Origin: Photobacterium galatheae
GTDB taxonomy: Bacteria; Pseudomonadota; Gammaproteobacteria; Enterobacterales; Vibrionaceae
Assembly: GCF_000695255.1 (NCBI RefSeq)
Contig: NZ_JMIB01000021.1
Location: 124,001 to 188,000 of the forward strand
Reading direction: 5' to 3'
Length of the DNA: 64,000 bases
The notes below the pieces were generated by a model. The model did not search any database and was not told where the DNA came from. It saw only the letters and a list, made by a program, of their open reading frames with translations. This document shows, piece by piece, positions 25,155-33,845 of the stretch (positions are counted from its first letter, which is position 1; each line of letters opens with the position of its first letter). A program made the translations under genes and the position numbers.

Positions 25155-26582
25155 TCACCCCACTGACCCAGCCAGCAAACTGGCTATGGTCACTTCTTTA
25201 TAAATCACAACTGGATCGAAGTTTTCATTTCGAACCGAACTTCGAATCAGGCTGACTTTTTCAACCTTGTCGTGCCAACCTGAAAAGCATATTTCTCTGT
25301 ACTGACTTTTATCACCGATAAAATCACAGCTTCGCAGATATCTTCTTTGCGACCACTGCCCTTCTACATCGATTAACTCAAAATAATCGTCCGGTTGATC
25401 GATATGTGCATTCACATAATATTTAAACCGAATGTCTATGATAGGTGGATTCAGAATCACCTGTGCTACATTGCAACCGACCTGTTTTCTTAATGCGCTA
25501 TATCTGAAATCTTTGTCAGTGATAGAGTCAGGCATGGTCAATTCTTTCACAGTCGTATCATTTGAAACAAAGCACTGATTTTTGCTGTAAGAATCTAACC
25601 CTGTAATTTCAACACATAATTGCTTGTAGTCTTTTTCCAGATTCTGCAATTGGCTGGCCGATTGTTGATGAATAAAATGTGCTGCATGAAGCGTTTCAAC
25701 AACGCCATTCACTTTATAAGGTAACCAGATGTGAGGCATAACTCTGCCATCTGGCTCTCGCTTCGTTGCTTTCCCACCTTTACGTGGGCTTTCCTTTGTC
25801 GCAAAGGTGAATTTTCTGGCTGGTTCATAAGTTGGAAGAACTACCTCAACTTCTTCAGAAGTCAGGTTTATCACTCTTAAATTTCCCATGCCATCTAGGC
25901 TTTGCTGGGTTTTAAATTCTCCATTTTCATAGATTTCAACCAAGTCAAAGGAATATCTTGTGCCCGTCTCTTCATTCATCAAAGAGATATCAAGATGTCG
26001 AGTCGCGGTACTCTCCATACTCGCTAAATCGCCTTGAATCAATAAATTGACTTCGCTAAAGTATCCATTGGAATTCACTTTAATTTCGCGCCAAACCTTG
26101 CCACTGCGTAAGATATAAATATATCCTTCATCATACAATTTAGCTTTTTCAGGATCTTTTTCGCCTGATGCAGGATACATTGGAATCACTGGAACCAAAA
26201 CCGTATCCCATTCAGGCATGTCATACCCTTTTGACACAGGCATAATGTTTTCAGCCAGCAACAAACTCACGGGTGTTTTTCCTGCCTCACCCGGAATAAT
26301 CAGATACAGATGCTTCGCTTCATTCTCAAGGCCATTAAACTCTGCAATACTGCGATGTTCCGTCTTCAAATCCGCCTGAGGTTTCTTAATTTTTTCGCAT
26401 TGCATCTTTGTTTTTGAGAGATACAAATACGCACTATTGTCTGGCCATTGCCCTGCCAGTTCGACGACGATTTTATGTTCAGGCTCAATCTCACAGGTTT
26501 GCGTGGCAATCTCTTCAAACTTTGGCTTCGTATAATCGAAAATCTCCGGGTAACTCGCTTTGGGATACTTCTCTTTTTCCAT
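25155..26582 (-). CDS. Island protein with weak MIX/VasX-N-like segment (unknown function)
   Basis: A 475-aa protein, probably cytosolic (no signal peptide). Residues about 128-180 read VPVIPMYP, then KLYDEGYIYILRSGKVWREI. This recalls the PhhPh and hRxGhhYhh pattern found in N-terminal regions of type VI effectors (VasX-N and MIX families). The usual Arg before x-Gly is Asp here, so the match is weak. The rest is beta-rich without a recognised domain. It is the first gene of the island's complete module, three bases ahead of lipoprotein copy 3. ATG 26582 has only a weak ribosome site. Fossils of its last 30 codons recur upstream of lipoprotein copies 1 and 2. Confidence 0.6.
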   Translation of the reverse strand: MEKEKYPKASYPEIFDYTKPKFEEIATQTCEIEPEHKIVVELAGQWPDNSAYLYLSKTKMQCEKIKKPQADLKTEHRSIAEFNGLENEAKHLYLIIPGEAGKTPVSLLLAENIMPVSKGYDMPEWDTVLVPVIPMYPASGEKDPEKAKLYDEGYIYILRSGKVWREIKVNSNGYFSEVNLLIQGDLASMESTATRHLDISLMNEETGTRYSFDLVEIYENGEFKTQQSLDGMGNLRVINLTSEEVEVVLPTYEPARKFTFATKESPRKGGKATKREPDGRVMPHIWLPYKVNGVVETLHAAHFIHQQSASQLQNLEKDYKQLCVEITGLDSYSKNQCFVSNDTTVKELTMPDSITDKDFRYSALRKQVGCNVAQVILNPPIIDIRFKYYVNAHIDQPDDYFELIDVEGQWSQRRYLRSCDFIGDKSQYREICFSGWHDKVEKVSLIRSSVRNENFDPVVIYKEVTIASLLAGSVG

Positions 26583-27349
26583 CTAAGTCTTCTCGTTTTT
26601 ATCACACTAACGCAACAGAGCCGCTTTTTTACAGGAGCACACGAATACAAGGAGCGCTATGCACAAGGCATAGGGCTTACAGGCAGTTCGCATGAAAGAA
26701 AACAAACTCCTTGTCCGGTCCTGAAAGGACCAGACACCAAATTGTTTGGTGTGAGAAGAGATTTTGATAATCCAATTAATGTTCAGGATCTGTAAACGGT
26801 ACATCATGATGACAGTTTTCGAGGCGTTTAACGTGTATTCATGCTGACTGTCACTTGCCGATGCCACACTCATGATTACACCTGCCAGAGGTTCACTATT
26901 TGATTGTCCGTTCAGAGAATGAACAATGCGTGCAGTCGTCCACACATACAGCGAAAAACCCTAACAGATTGAATAACCTAATCAACTGATTTAATAGGTT
27001 GCCTGTCTTCAAAACATCACTTTGTGGTATTGAGCCAAAAAATCCGTTTTCTCTTCTCACCGAATGGCTTCACTACTTCTCGGGCTACCACCGTTCACAC
27101 GACTCGGAAAAGATATGATGCAAGTCATGATGACGAAAGCGGATGCATAAGCAGCATCCCATTCAGGCGACCTCAATCGCCCCAAAGATAAAATTCATGA
27201 TGATGCATAATGAATCCACCAACCAAATGTTCAAATTCTCTTCATAACATTTTATCGAGATTCATCATCAGGCTGGAAAGCTGAGTGGAGGAAAGATTTT
27301 CTGAATACGTTCATTCGTGGTGAATGAGTGATTCTGTTGCTGATCTTCA
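26583..27349. other. Gene-free region upstream of the island operon
   Basis: About 770 bp with no convincing gene. A minus-strand frame at 26607-26945 has no ribosome site and an implausible composition. The leader of the island operon must lie here. Two tandem hairpins stand out (26718-26753, listed separately). The last 70 bases (from about 27283) resemble the repeated blocks that end the island modules. Confidence 0.5.
26718..26753. other. Two tandem perfect hairpins ahead of the island operon
   Basis: Hairpin one: GGTCC, loop TGAAA, GGACC at 26718-26732. Hairpin two: ACACCAAA, loop TTG, TTTGGTGT at 26735-26753. They are two bases apart and lie 135-170 bases upstream of the 475-aa gene. 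Neither is followed by a clear T-run on either strand. A leader structure or protein-binding palindrome is possible; the function is unknown. Confidence 0.55.
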
Positions 27350-27377
27350 AAAGCGCCTCCCCTTCAGAAGGCGCTTT
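27350..27377 (-). terminator. Terminator after the GMC oxidoreductase gene
   Basis: Stem AAAGCGCC / GGCGCTTT around TCCCCTTCAGAA, followed on the minus strand by TTTTGAAG, 55 bases after the GMC stop. The hairpin and its flanks (CTTCAGAAGG, CATCACCTGATTTTCAG) are the same as those closing the island modules at 17234 and 19062. Confidence 0.8.
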
Positions 27378-27431
27378 CATGTCATCACCTGATTTTCAGG
27401 TGCTATTGCTTAGATGACGACTTCTGAGGCA

Positions 27432-29180
27432 CTACTTGCCGGACAACTTATCTGCCAGATCCTGTGCCAGTGCGACCATGGTCAGGGTCGGGTTCCAGGA
27501 GCCGCCCTGTGGCCAGAGTGCGCCACCGGTGACGTACACATTGTTCGCACCTTTGAACCGGTAGTTCAAATCAATCGGGGCGTCTGGCTGAGTACCAATG
27601 TGAAGGGTCGAACTTTCATGGACAGGGGCATCGACACGAATGGCGGTTGAGCCAGGGCGAACTGAAGTCCAGTCCCCTTCATCCGGAGCGCCATGCCAGT
27701 ATTGCACCGCTTCTTTGCCTTTCGGCGAGAGCACGGTTTCGAGAATGCCAAATGTGGCTTCATCCATCGCGGTCCAGGTCTCTTTATCTTTCCCGTTTTC
27801 TTCAATCTGAAGCAGCGAATTGGTGGTGATGTTGCGATCCTCCGGGTTGCCTTTGAACCAACTGCCCGGATTGGTGTAATCCAGTTCGCCAAGTACGGCA
27901 CAAACAAACACCACATAGTCTTTCGAGGACAACAATTGCGCCATCGACGCCGTTGCCACCACATCCGGCATGTAACGCAGTGCTGTGGATGAGTTCACAA
28001 TCGGGTTCTCATCCGACAGAGCCGACAACTGGATATGATATTGTTGCTCGAAACTGTTGTTTGCGACACCAGCCACGTAGCAAGCCCCCAGTTCCAGACT
28101 GCCCCAGTCACCGTTTGGATCCAGATCCGCCTTCGGCACGCGTGCAACTATCGAGCTGATGAAGTGCGCAGAGAAACGATCGCCCAGTCCGGGATAATCC
28201 GGGAAAGAATTTCGAAGCAAGGTCGTTGGGGGTAATGTGCCCATCGCAAGGATCAACTGGGCCGAGCCCAATGGTAAAACACCTCGGGAGGTTTGCAGCG
28301 CGGTGGCTTGTGGCGTGCCATCGACCGATTGCTGAATAATATGCTCAACAATGCAGTCTGTCACGATATCCAGTTTGGCCCCCGTTCTGGCCTTACTCCG
28401 CGCAGCCTGAACTTCAGCCAGTTCCAGAAGACTACCCGGTGTCGAAAACTTCTGGAAATCAATACCGTTTACCCTTTCCGATGCTGACGCCAGTGGTGCA
28501 GCTTCCGTACGATAAATGCCGTTCACTGAGGTGCCGGACTGTTCAAGCATATGCTGAATCGTCCGTTGCAGCTCACCGTATACCGGGCGATTGTCCGCAA
28601 TGAAAGCCTGCTCAGCTTTACTGCGGCCTGCATCAATCTGATCGGCCTTTTGTACTCGGAGCAGCGTTTCAGCCGATTCGAAATTCCTTCTGGCCGCATC
28701 AATCGTTTCCTGTGGCCATCCGGCAAACTCATCATCATTGGGTCTCGGACACCAGGCACTCCACAAGGTAGATCGCCCGCCAAAGAAAGGAACCATACCA
28801 TGTTGCCAGTGAATTGTGCCGGCCAGCCCCAGCTGATTTTTGGCCGACATCGTCCAGGGAAAGGTCTCCGACAATCCACCTAACGTATTTTTAAACGGCA
28901 GCGGTAGATTCTGAAAATGCTCCGGTAAAAAGAACGGGCCACGTTCGATGATTAAAATACGGGCGAACGGATCATTCTTCAGAGTGCGTTCGGCAAAGGC
29001 CAGCGCACAGAAACCTGTGCCGATTACGACAAAATCATAATCATTTTCTTCCCGTGCCTGTTTCCATTCTGCATTCGACAGGAAAAAGACATGATCCATC
29101 ACTTTTTGTCCGGTCGGACTCTGCGGCCCTGGCGTCGGATATCCGTATTGCAGTTTATTACTTGCAGCAGCAGTTCCCAT
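27432..29180 (-). CDS. GMC-family FAD oxidoreductase
   Basis: A flavoprotein of 582 aa that oxidises an alcohol or sugar. The Rossmann FAD motif is near residues 48-65 (DYDFVVIGTGFCALAFAE), in the variant form GTGFCA instead of GxGxxG. PFFGGRSTLWSAWCPRPN follows the adenine-binding region. The C-terminal GMC motif is VYVTGGALWPQGGSWNPT then LTMVALAQDLADKL. The usual catalytic His-His/Asn pair may be represented by His in VHESSTLH and Asn in SWNPT, but this is a guess. There is no Tat or Sec signal. It is a single gene with its own terminator; the substrate is not predictable from context. Confidence 0.8.
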   Translation of the reverse strand: MGTAAASNKLQYGYPTPGPQSPTGQKVMDHVFFLSNAEWKQAREENDYDFVVIGTGFCALAFAERTLKNDPFARILIIERGPFFLPEHFQNLPLPFKNTLGGLSETFPWTMSAKNQLGLAGTIHWQHGMVPFFGGRSTLWSAWCPRPNDDEFAGWPQETIDAARRNFESAETLLRVQKADQIDAGRSKAEQAFIADNRPVYGELQRTIQHMLEQSGTSVNGIYRTEAAPLASASERVNGIDFQKFSTPGSLLELAEVQAARSKARTGAKLDIVTDCIVEHIIQQSVDGTPQATALQTSRGVLPLGSAQLILAMGTLPPTTLLRNSFPDYPGLGDRFSAHFISSIVARVPKADLDPNGDWGSLELGACYVAGVANNSFEQQYHIQLSALSDENPIVNSSTALRYMPDVVATASMAQLLSSKDYVVFVCAVLGELDYTNPGSWFKGNPEDRNITTNSLLQIEENGKDKETWTAMDEATFGILETVLSPKGKEAVQYWHGAPDEGDWTSVRPGSTAIRVDAPVHESSTLHIGTQPDAPIDLNYRFKGANNVYVTGGALWPQGGSWNPTLTMVALAQDLADKLSGK

Positions 29181-29451
29181 AGAGAAAATCCTTCTTTGAA
29201 ATGTCAGTCGATCACCGATGACAAATGACAGGTAAACAGAAATGTCATGACGATAATTTCAGTCCGCAAAACATGCCTGCAGTGCATCATGAATAGACAA
29301 GAAATCTGAAGAAGGACAATTCCATGGTGCAAAGATCGCGGTGATTGCACCAAAGTAAAAGGTCGGTTCTATCTCAGGGAAATGTTTGAATAAAAAGTTA
29401 CATCGAAACGTGAAGCCAGGAAGCGTTTAGACTTGATCCGTTGAAATCTTC
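29181..29451. other. Intergenic region, GMC promoter side
   Basis: 271 bases between the GMC start and the end of the PRPP synthetase-like gene. I see no gene, repeat or strong terminator. The ATG of the GMC gene is preceded by the weak site AAAGAAGGA. Confidence 0.4.
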
Positions 29452-30378
29452 TCAGCCCGTGCTCTCCTTCAGTTGAAGCAACGCCATCACAGCCGGGAGT
29501 AACTGCGGGGTGATATCAATCGCGTTCGTCGGGTGCGGAATCGTATTGGTTGTCACCAGTTGACTCAGCCCGGCGACGATCAGCGCTTTATCTGAGTCAT
29601 CGGCAAAAATACCATGGACCGCGGCACACTGAATCTTGTTGATCCCACGGGACTGAAGTGCCTGAACACACTGCAAAATCGTCTGACCGCTGGAAATCAC
29701 ATCATCAATAATCACGGCAGTTCTGTCCCGGCAGGATTCAATATCCGGCAAAATCACCTCAACATGTCGATCACCGAAGCGGTGCTTTTCACCAATCACA
29801 TAGGGATGCTGACTGAGCCCGGCGATCCTTGACACCCACTGTTCACTTTCACTGTCCGGCCCAACCAGCAACAGGTGATGCTTCGTCGTCAGCCACTCGG
29901 CAAGTGCGGGCGCGCCCTGTACCACCCGACAGGGCACCGTGTAAATTTCTTCTAAAGCATGATAACGGTGCAGATGCGGATCAACCGTGACCAGCCAGTC
30001 GATATGTCGTGACAAAGACGGCGCAAAAATCCGGGAAGTCACCGCCTCGCCTTCGGCAAACCGGCAATCCTGACGCATATAACTCAGATACGGTGCAATC
30101 AAACCAACCTGTGCAGCCCCCAGCTCACGCAGTGTTTCCAGCAAAAACATCAAGGGGAGATACTTTTCGTCGGGATGCGACAGGTCTGCAACTACGATGC
30201 AGGGTCTGTTTTCAACCGTGGAACATACGCGCAGATAAGACTCCCCATCAGGAAACTGCCGGGTTTCAAGATAGCCTTGCTGTGCATCCAATCCAGCGGT
30301 CAGGGGGTCAAGCAGTGGATGGGGTTTCAGCGAGAACACCAGTGGTGCTTCTTCTTTCAACGTTGTGCTGTGACTCAT
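29452..30378 (-). CDS. Ribose-phosphate pyrophosphokinase-like protein
   Basis: A PRPP synthetase homologue of 308 aa, more like the short archaeal-type enzymes than housekeeping Prs. Visible motifs: FPDGESYLRVCS (substrate loop), YLSYMRQDCRF (ATP site), TVDPHLHRYH (metal and ribose site), LLVGPDSESEQWV, and the PRPP-binding loop AVIIDDVISSGQTI. It would make PRPP from ribose 5-phosphate and ATP, or act on a related phosphorylated ribose. The start overlaps the stop of the phosphorylase gene by four bases (ATGA), so both are coupled. It is probably not the housekeeping Prs, given its divergence and context. Confidence 0.85.
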   Translation of the reverse strand: MSHSTTLKEEAPLVFSLKPHPLLDPLTAGLDAQQGYLETRQFPDGESYLRVCSTVENRPCIVVADLSHPDEKYLPLMFLLETLRELGAAQVGLIAPYLSYMRQDCRFAEGEAVTSRIFAPSLSRHIDWLVTVDPHLHRYHALEEIYTVPCRVVQGAPALAEWLTTKHHLLLVGPDSESEQWVSRIAGLSQHPYVIGEKHRFGDRHVEVILPDIESCRDRTAVIIDDVISSGQTILQCVQALQSRGINKIQCAAVHGIFADDSDKALIVAGLSQLVTTNTIPHPTNAIDITPQLLPAVMALLQLKESTG

Positions 30379-31883
30379 CGCGCGACCTCAATGGTAAAAA
30401 TTTCGGACTGGCGATAATACGACATGGCGTATTGCTGCTCCCCGGCGGTATCTGAATACAGCGTAAACAGTGGCTCTCCGATCTGAATGTTGTCGCCGAC
30501 ACGCTTGTGAAGCCGCACCCCGGCCGCAGCGGTCGCCGGTGCTCCGGCCAGCTTAGCCAGTCGGGAGAGTTGCCGGTTATCAATCGCGACCAGTGTTCCC
30601 GTGATCTGCGACGTTTCTGTATGCTGATATTGCGCTTCAGACAGATTTTTCATCCCGCCCTGTGCCGCTAAAATTCGCTGAAACTGCTGCCAGGCTTTTC
30701 CTTCATCTAAAATTGCCGTGGCCCGCGCCAGCCCTTGCGCGTATGTCTCCTCAAAAGCAATGGCAAACAAGTGCGCCGCCAGAAACAGAGCACGGTCTCT
30801 CAGATCTTGCGGTGCAGTGTCGCTGCTCTGTAACACCGCCAGCACATCACGTGCTTCCTCAACCGGACCAATTCCGGCCCCGATCGGCTGGCTACCGTCT
30901 GTGATCAGGCAACGAATGTGGATACCGCAGGCCTCTCCAACCTGCGTAAACAACAATGCGAGACGGTCGGCATCTTCCTGCGAACGAACTTTCGCCGTGG
31001 GGCCAACAGGAATATCAATCACCACATGGGTCGAACCGGCCGCGATCTTTTTCGACAAAACCGAGGCGATCAGTTGTCCTTCTCCATCCAGATCCAGCAC
31101 ACGTTCGATACGAATGAGCAGATCGTCCGCCGGACTCAGGTTCACCGCCCCACCCCAGGCCAGACAGGCATGAGTTTTTGCAACCACACGCTGAATATCA
31201 GCCAAATCAAGATTTACGGGGGTCAGCGCTTCCATCGTATCCGCCGTGCCTGCTGGCGAAGTAATCGCGCGTGAGGATGTTTTCGGGATCGTCAGTCCCG
31301 CCGCACTGATGATCGAAACCACCAGCGGTGAAGTCCGGTTACCCGGCAAACCGCCAATGCAATGCTTATCAAAGACCCGGGGCTGACCCGGCCAGTACAG
31401 CCGCTTTCCGCAAGTCACCATGGCCTGTGTCAGACCGATAATTTCGTCAACATCCAGACGACTGCCTGCGCACACACTCAGAAAACTGGCAATTTCTATA
31501 TCCGAATACCGGTGTGCGCTGATGTCTTCAACGACGTCCTGAATTTCCTGATGTGTCAGCCGGTGACCAAAAATCTTTTTCCGGACCGCCGCCAGAGACG
31601 TATTGACCGGCGCATGACTCACTTTGATCGCCACCCCATCAATGACATTCAGTTGATGCATGGCAATTTTAGACAGACCCGCGCTTTTTGGCGGCAGCAC
31701 CTTATCATCCACCACATTCAGGGTGGCAATCATGCTGTTTTTCCCATGCGTCAGCAAAATCCGGCTACTGGCCGTGAAACCTTCCGCGCGACAGATATGG
31801 CAATCACTCCGCATATACGCCACCGGCTCCTGGTGCGTATCGATTCCCATATCGACCACGTAAAGCTCATGCACCTGACTCAT
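30375..31883 (-). CDS. AMP phosphorylase / thymidine phosphorylase-like protein
   Basis: A nucleoside (mono)phosphate phosphorylase of about 502 aa. It is longer than DeoA because of an N-terminal domain of roughly 85 residues, as in archaeal AMP phosphorylases. The core motif reads FDKHCIGGLPGNRTSPLVVS, then GLTIPKTSSRAITSPAGTAD; E. coli DeoA has STGG and ISGRGLGHTGG at these places. Archaeal relatives split AMP with phosphate into adenine and ribose 1,5-bisphosphate. I chose ATG 31883 because CAGGGGAAAATC provides a ribosome site; the ATG at 31907 has none. Coupled to the PRPP synthetase-like gene, it suggests salvage of nucleotide ribose into PRPP. The substrate is an inference. Confidence 0.82.
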   Translation of the reverse strand: MSQVHELYVVDMGIDTHQEPVAYMRSDCHICRAEGFTASSRILLTHGKNSMIATLNVVDDKVLPPKSAGLSKIAMHQLNVIDGVAIKVSHAPVNTSLAAVRKKIFGHRLTHQEIQDVVEDISAHRYSDIEIASFLSVCAGSRLDVDEIIGLTQAMVTCGKRLYWPGQPRVFDKHCIGGLPGNRTSPLVVSIISAAGLTIPKTSSRAITSPAGTADTMEALTPVNLDLADIQRVVAKTHACLAWGGAVNLSPADDLLIRIERVLDLDGEGQLIASVLSKKIAAGSTHVVIDIPVGPTAKVRSQEDADRLALLFTQVGEACGIHIRCLITDGSQPIGAGIGPVEEARDVLAVLQSSDTAPQDLRDRALFLAAHLFAIAFEETYAQGLARATAILDEGKAWQQFQRILAAQGGMKNLSEAQYQHTETSQITGTLVAIDNRQLSRLAKLAGAPATAAAGVRLHKRVGDNIQIGEPLFTLYSDTAGEQQYAMSYYRQSEIFTIEVAR

Positions 31884-32197
31884 GATTTTCCCCTGTCTCA
31901 TGTCCATTTCGATTGATTTTCCATTGTCATCGAGCGGTTGATAGCCTCTCCGTTTCGGAAAGCCTCCGTTTCCTGAAACATGACGCTTCCCAGAGGCTTA
32001 TAGGCTCAGTATAGGCTCCGGTTTCAAAAGCAAACCAACTCATTGTTATTCAAACAATGCTACCGTATGCCAGATCGCAAGAAATGGGACTTACCTATCG
32101 TTCTCAGACGATCAATCAAAGAAAAGACAACTGGATTCTATGTATCCCGCAGAAAACAATCACCACCACGAGCAGCGGTGGTTGCGGATGGCAACAA
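31884..32197. other. Intergenic region between the phosphorylase and MATE genes
   Basis: About 310 bases holding the promoter side of the phosphorylase operon. Nothing regulatory is identifiable with confidence. The segment CCGTTTCGGAAAGCCTCCG then CCAGAGGCTTATAGGCT has some dyad symmetry. Confidence 0.4.
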
Positions 32198-32222
32198 AAC
32201 AGCCTGCATAATGCAGGCTGTT
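32198..32222 (-). terminator. Terminator after the MATE gene
   Basis: Perfect 11-bp stem AACAGCCTGCA / TGCAGGCTGTT with loop TAA, followed by TTTTGTTG on the minus strand, 30 bases after the MATE stop. A shorter T-run on the plus strand could make it work in both directions. Confidence 0.85.
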
Positions 32223-32251
32223 TTCGCTCGATTGATGAAGAAAATAGAATG

Positions 32252-33649
32252 TCAGGCGGGTGTGTTTGGGCTCTCGTTCGCAACCAGGTTATTCATCCAG
32301 GCTCTTGAACGAATCCGGATGGCTGAGCCGATAATTTTCACGAGTTCTTCCAGCATCAGCATGGCGTAGACCCACTCCAGCGGCAGTTTCAGAATCAATG
32401 CGCAAAATGCCGTGATTGGAATGCCAATCCCCCACTGCGACGCCAGATCCTGATAAAAACAGAAGCGCATATCCCCACCTGCACGCAGGACACCGACAAT
32501 CATTGCCATCGGTAAACTTTTCACTATCATCACGACGCAGAAAATCAGGAAGAAGTTTTCAGTCAGTACTCGGGTTTCTGGGGTCATTGCCGCAAACAGA
32601 TTCAGAATCGGATCGCGGATCAGCAACATCAGCCCCGCAATAACCACCGCGCAGGCCAGATTAATCACCGAAACAGCCCAAGCCTGACGATACGCCGCTT
32701 CCATCTGATTTCCGCCAAGCTGATTCCCAATCAGCACCGCTGACGCATTGGCAATACCAATCAGCATGGCCATTGCCAGCGATTCAATCGGCGTCATCAC
32801 CGATAAAGCAACCAGCCCATCGACACCGGCCTGTCCGATAATCACGTGGTACATAAAAATACCCCCCGACCAGGCCAAAGCATTCAATGTCGTAGGCAGC
32901 GACAATTTCAGGAAACGCTGAATCAGAGCAACATTGATTACTTCCGGATAAATGGACCATTCAAACGCAACAAGATGCTTTTTCAAATGCAGATAACCAA
33001 ACAACAGCGCCACTTCGACCAGTCCACTGATGGCTGTTGCCCATGCCGCGCCGGCAATGCCATATGCCGGCATTCCCAAGTGACCAAAAATCAGAACCCA
33101 ATTCAGAAACAGGTTTAGAGCGATTCCCACCGCGCTAAAGAAAGTACTGATACTGGGCTGATGCATCGCTCTCAGCCCCACAGACACACTGCTGCCCCAT
33201 GACACAGCAAACAGGCTGATGGCCGTAATTTGCAGATATTCAGCCCCTCGGCTGATGACTTCTGCATCATGTGTTGCCAGACCGATCACCAGCTCAGGCA
33301 TCAATCCGAAAATCAGCGCGGCACACACAGCGACAATCGTCGTCATGAGCATGGTCAGCGCAACACTCTGTTTCATCCCATGCTGATTGCCGGCGCCCCA
33401 GTACTGAGCTGCCAGCATTGCGCCGCCGGTGGTCACACCAAACAACATAATCGTCACGACAAAAAGTGCCCTGCCTGCAATCCCAATCGCTGCTACATCC
33501 AGCTCATTGAGCTGACCCAGCATCAGAATGTCCACCAGACTCCGGCTGGAAAACAACATAATTTGCAAAGCGATCGGAAAAGCGATGGCCAGCAGACGAC
33601 GTAAAAATATGCGGTCAATAAATGGCGGAACAGCAGAAGACATACTCAT
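32252..33649 (-). CDS. MATE-family multidrug efflux transporter
   Basis: An inner-membrane cation-coupled drug exporter of 465 aa with about twelve hydrophobic segments in two homologous halves. N-terminal LLAIAFPIALQIMLFSSR and SLVDILMLGQLNELDVAAIG are typical of MATE proteins, as is the start of the second half (SLPTTLNALAWSGGIFMYHV, then GLVALSVMTPIESLA). It may expel cationic drugs or toxic metabolites in exchange for sodium or protons. Single gene; ATG 33649 has no strong ribosome site, and a second ATG two codons in is an alternative. Confidence 0.88.
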   Translation of the reverse strand: MSMSSAVPPFIDRIFLRRLLAIAFPIALQIMLFSSRSLVDILMLGQLNELDVAAIGIAGRALFVVTIMLFGVTTGGAMLAAQYWGAGNQHGMKQSVALTMLMTTIVAVCAALIFGLMPELVIGLATHDAEVISRGAEYLQITAISLFAVSWGSSVSVGLRAMHQPSISTFFSAVGIALNLFLNWVLIFGHLGMPAYGIAGAAWATAISGLVEVALLFGYLHLKKHLVAFEWSIYPEVINVALIQRFLKLSLPTTLNALAWSGGIFMYHVIIGQAGVDGLVALSVMTPIESLAMAMLIGIANASAVLIGNQLGGNQMEAAYRQAWAVSVINLACAVVIAGLMLLIRDPILNLFAAMTPETRVLTENFFLIFCVVMIVKSLPMAMIVGVLRAGGDMRFCFYQDLASQWGIGIPITAFCALILKLPLEWVYAMLMLEELVKIIGSAIRIRSRAWMNNLVANESPNTPA

Positions 33650-33813
33650 GATGAATAACCGATAGGAAAAATGCAGAAAACAGGAGCAATTTTAATTTCG
33701 AGTGATGAAATAACAAGCAAAAAGTCGCTGATTTATTTGATTTTTCTCAATGCCACAAACCACCTCACTCTTCCTTGAAACTGACCTGAAACATCAAGTT
33801 TGCACACAAAAAA

Positions 33814-33833
33814 ATACAGCCTTTCGGCTGCAT
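33814..33833 (-). terminator. Terminator after the DUF2913-like gene
   Basis: In minus-strand RNA the stem is AUGCAGCC / GGCUGUAU with loop GAAA, followed by seven T. One pair is a G-U wobble on the minus strand (A-C mismatch on the plus strand), which supports minus-strand use. Confidence 0.8.
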
Positions 33834-33845
33834 TTTTCTCAAGCT

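Noticed and set aside
26607-26945. Minus-strand open frame of 112 codons upstream of the island
   Set aside because: No ribosome site, spans the two hairpins, and no motif; better read as non-coding leader.
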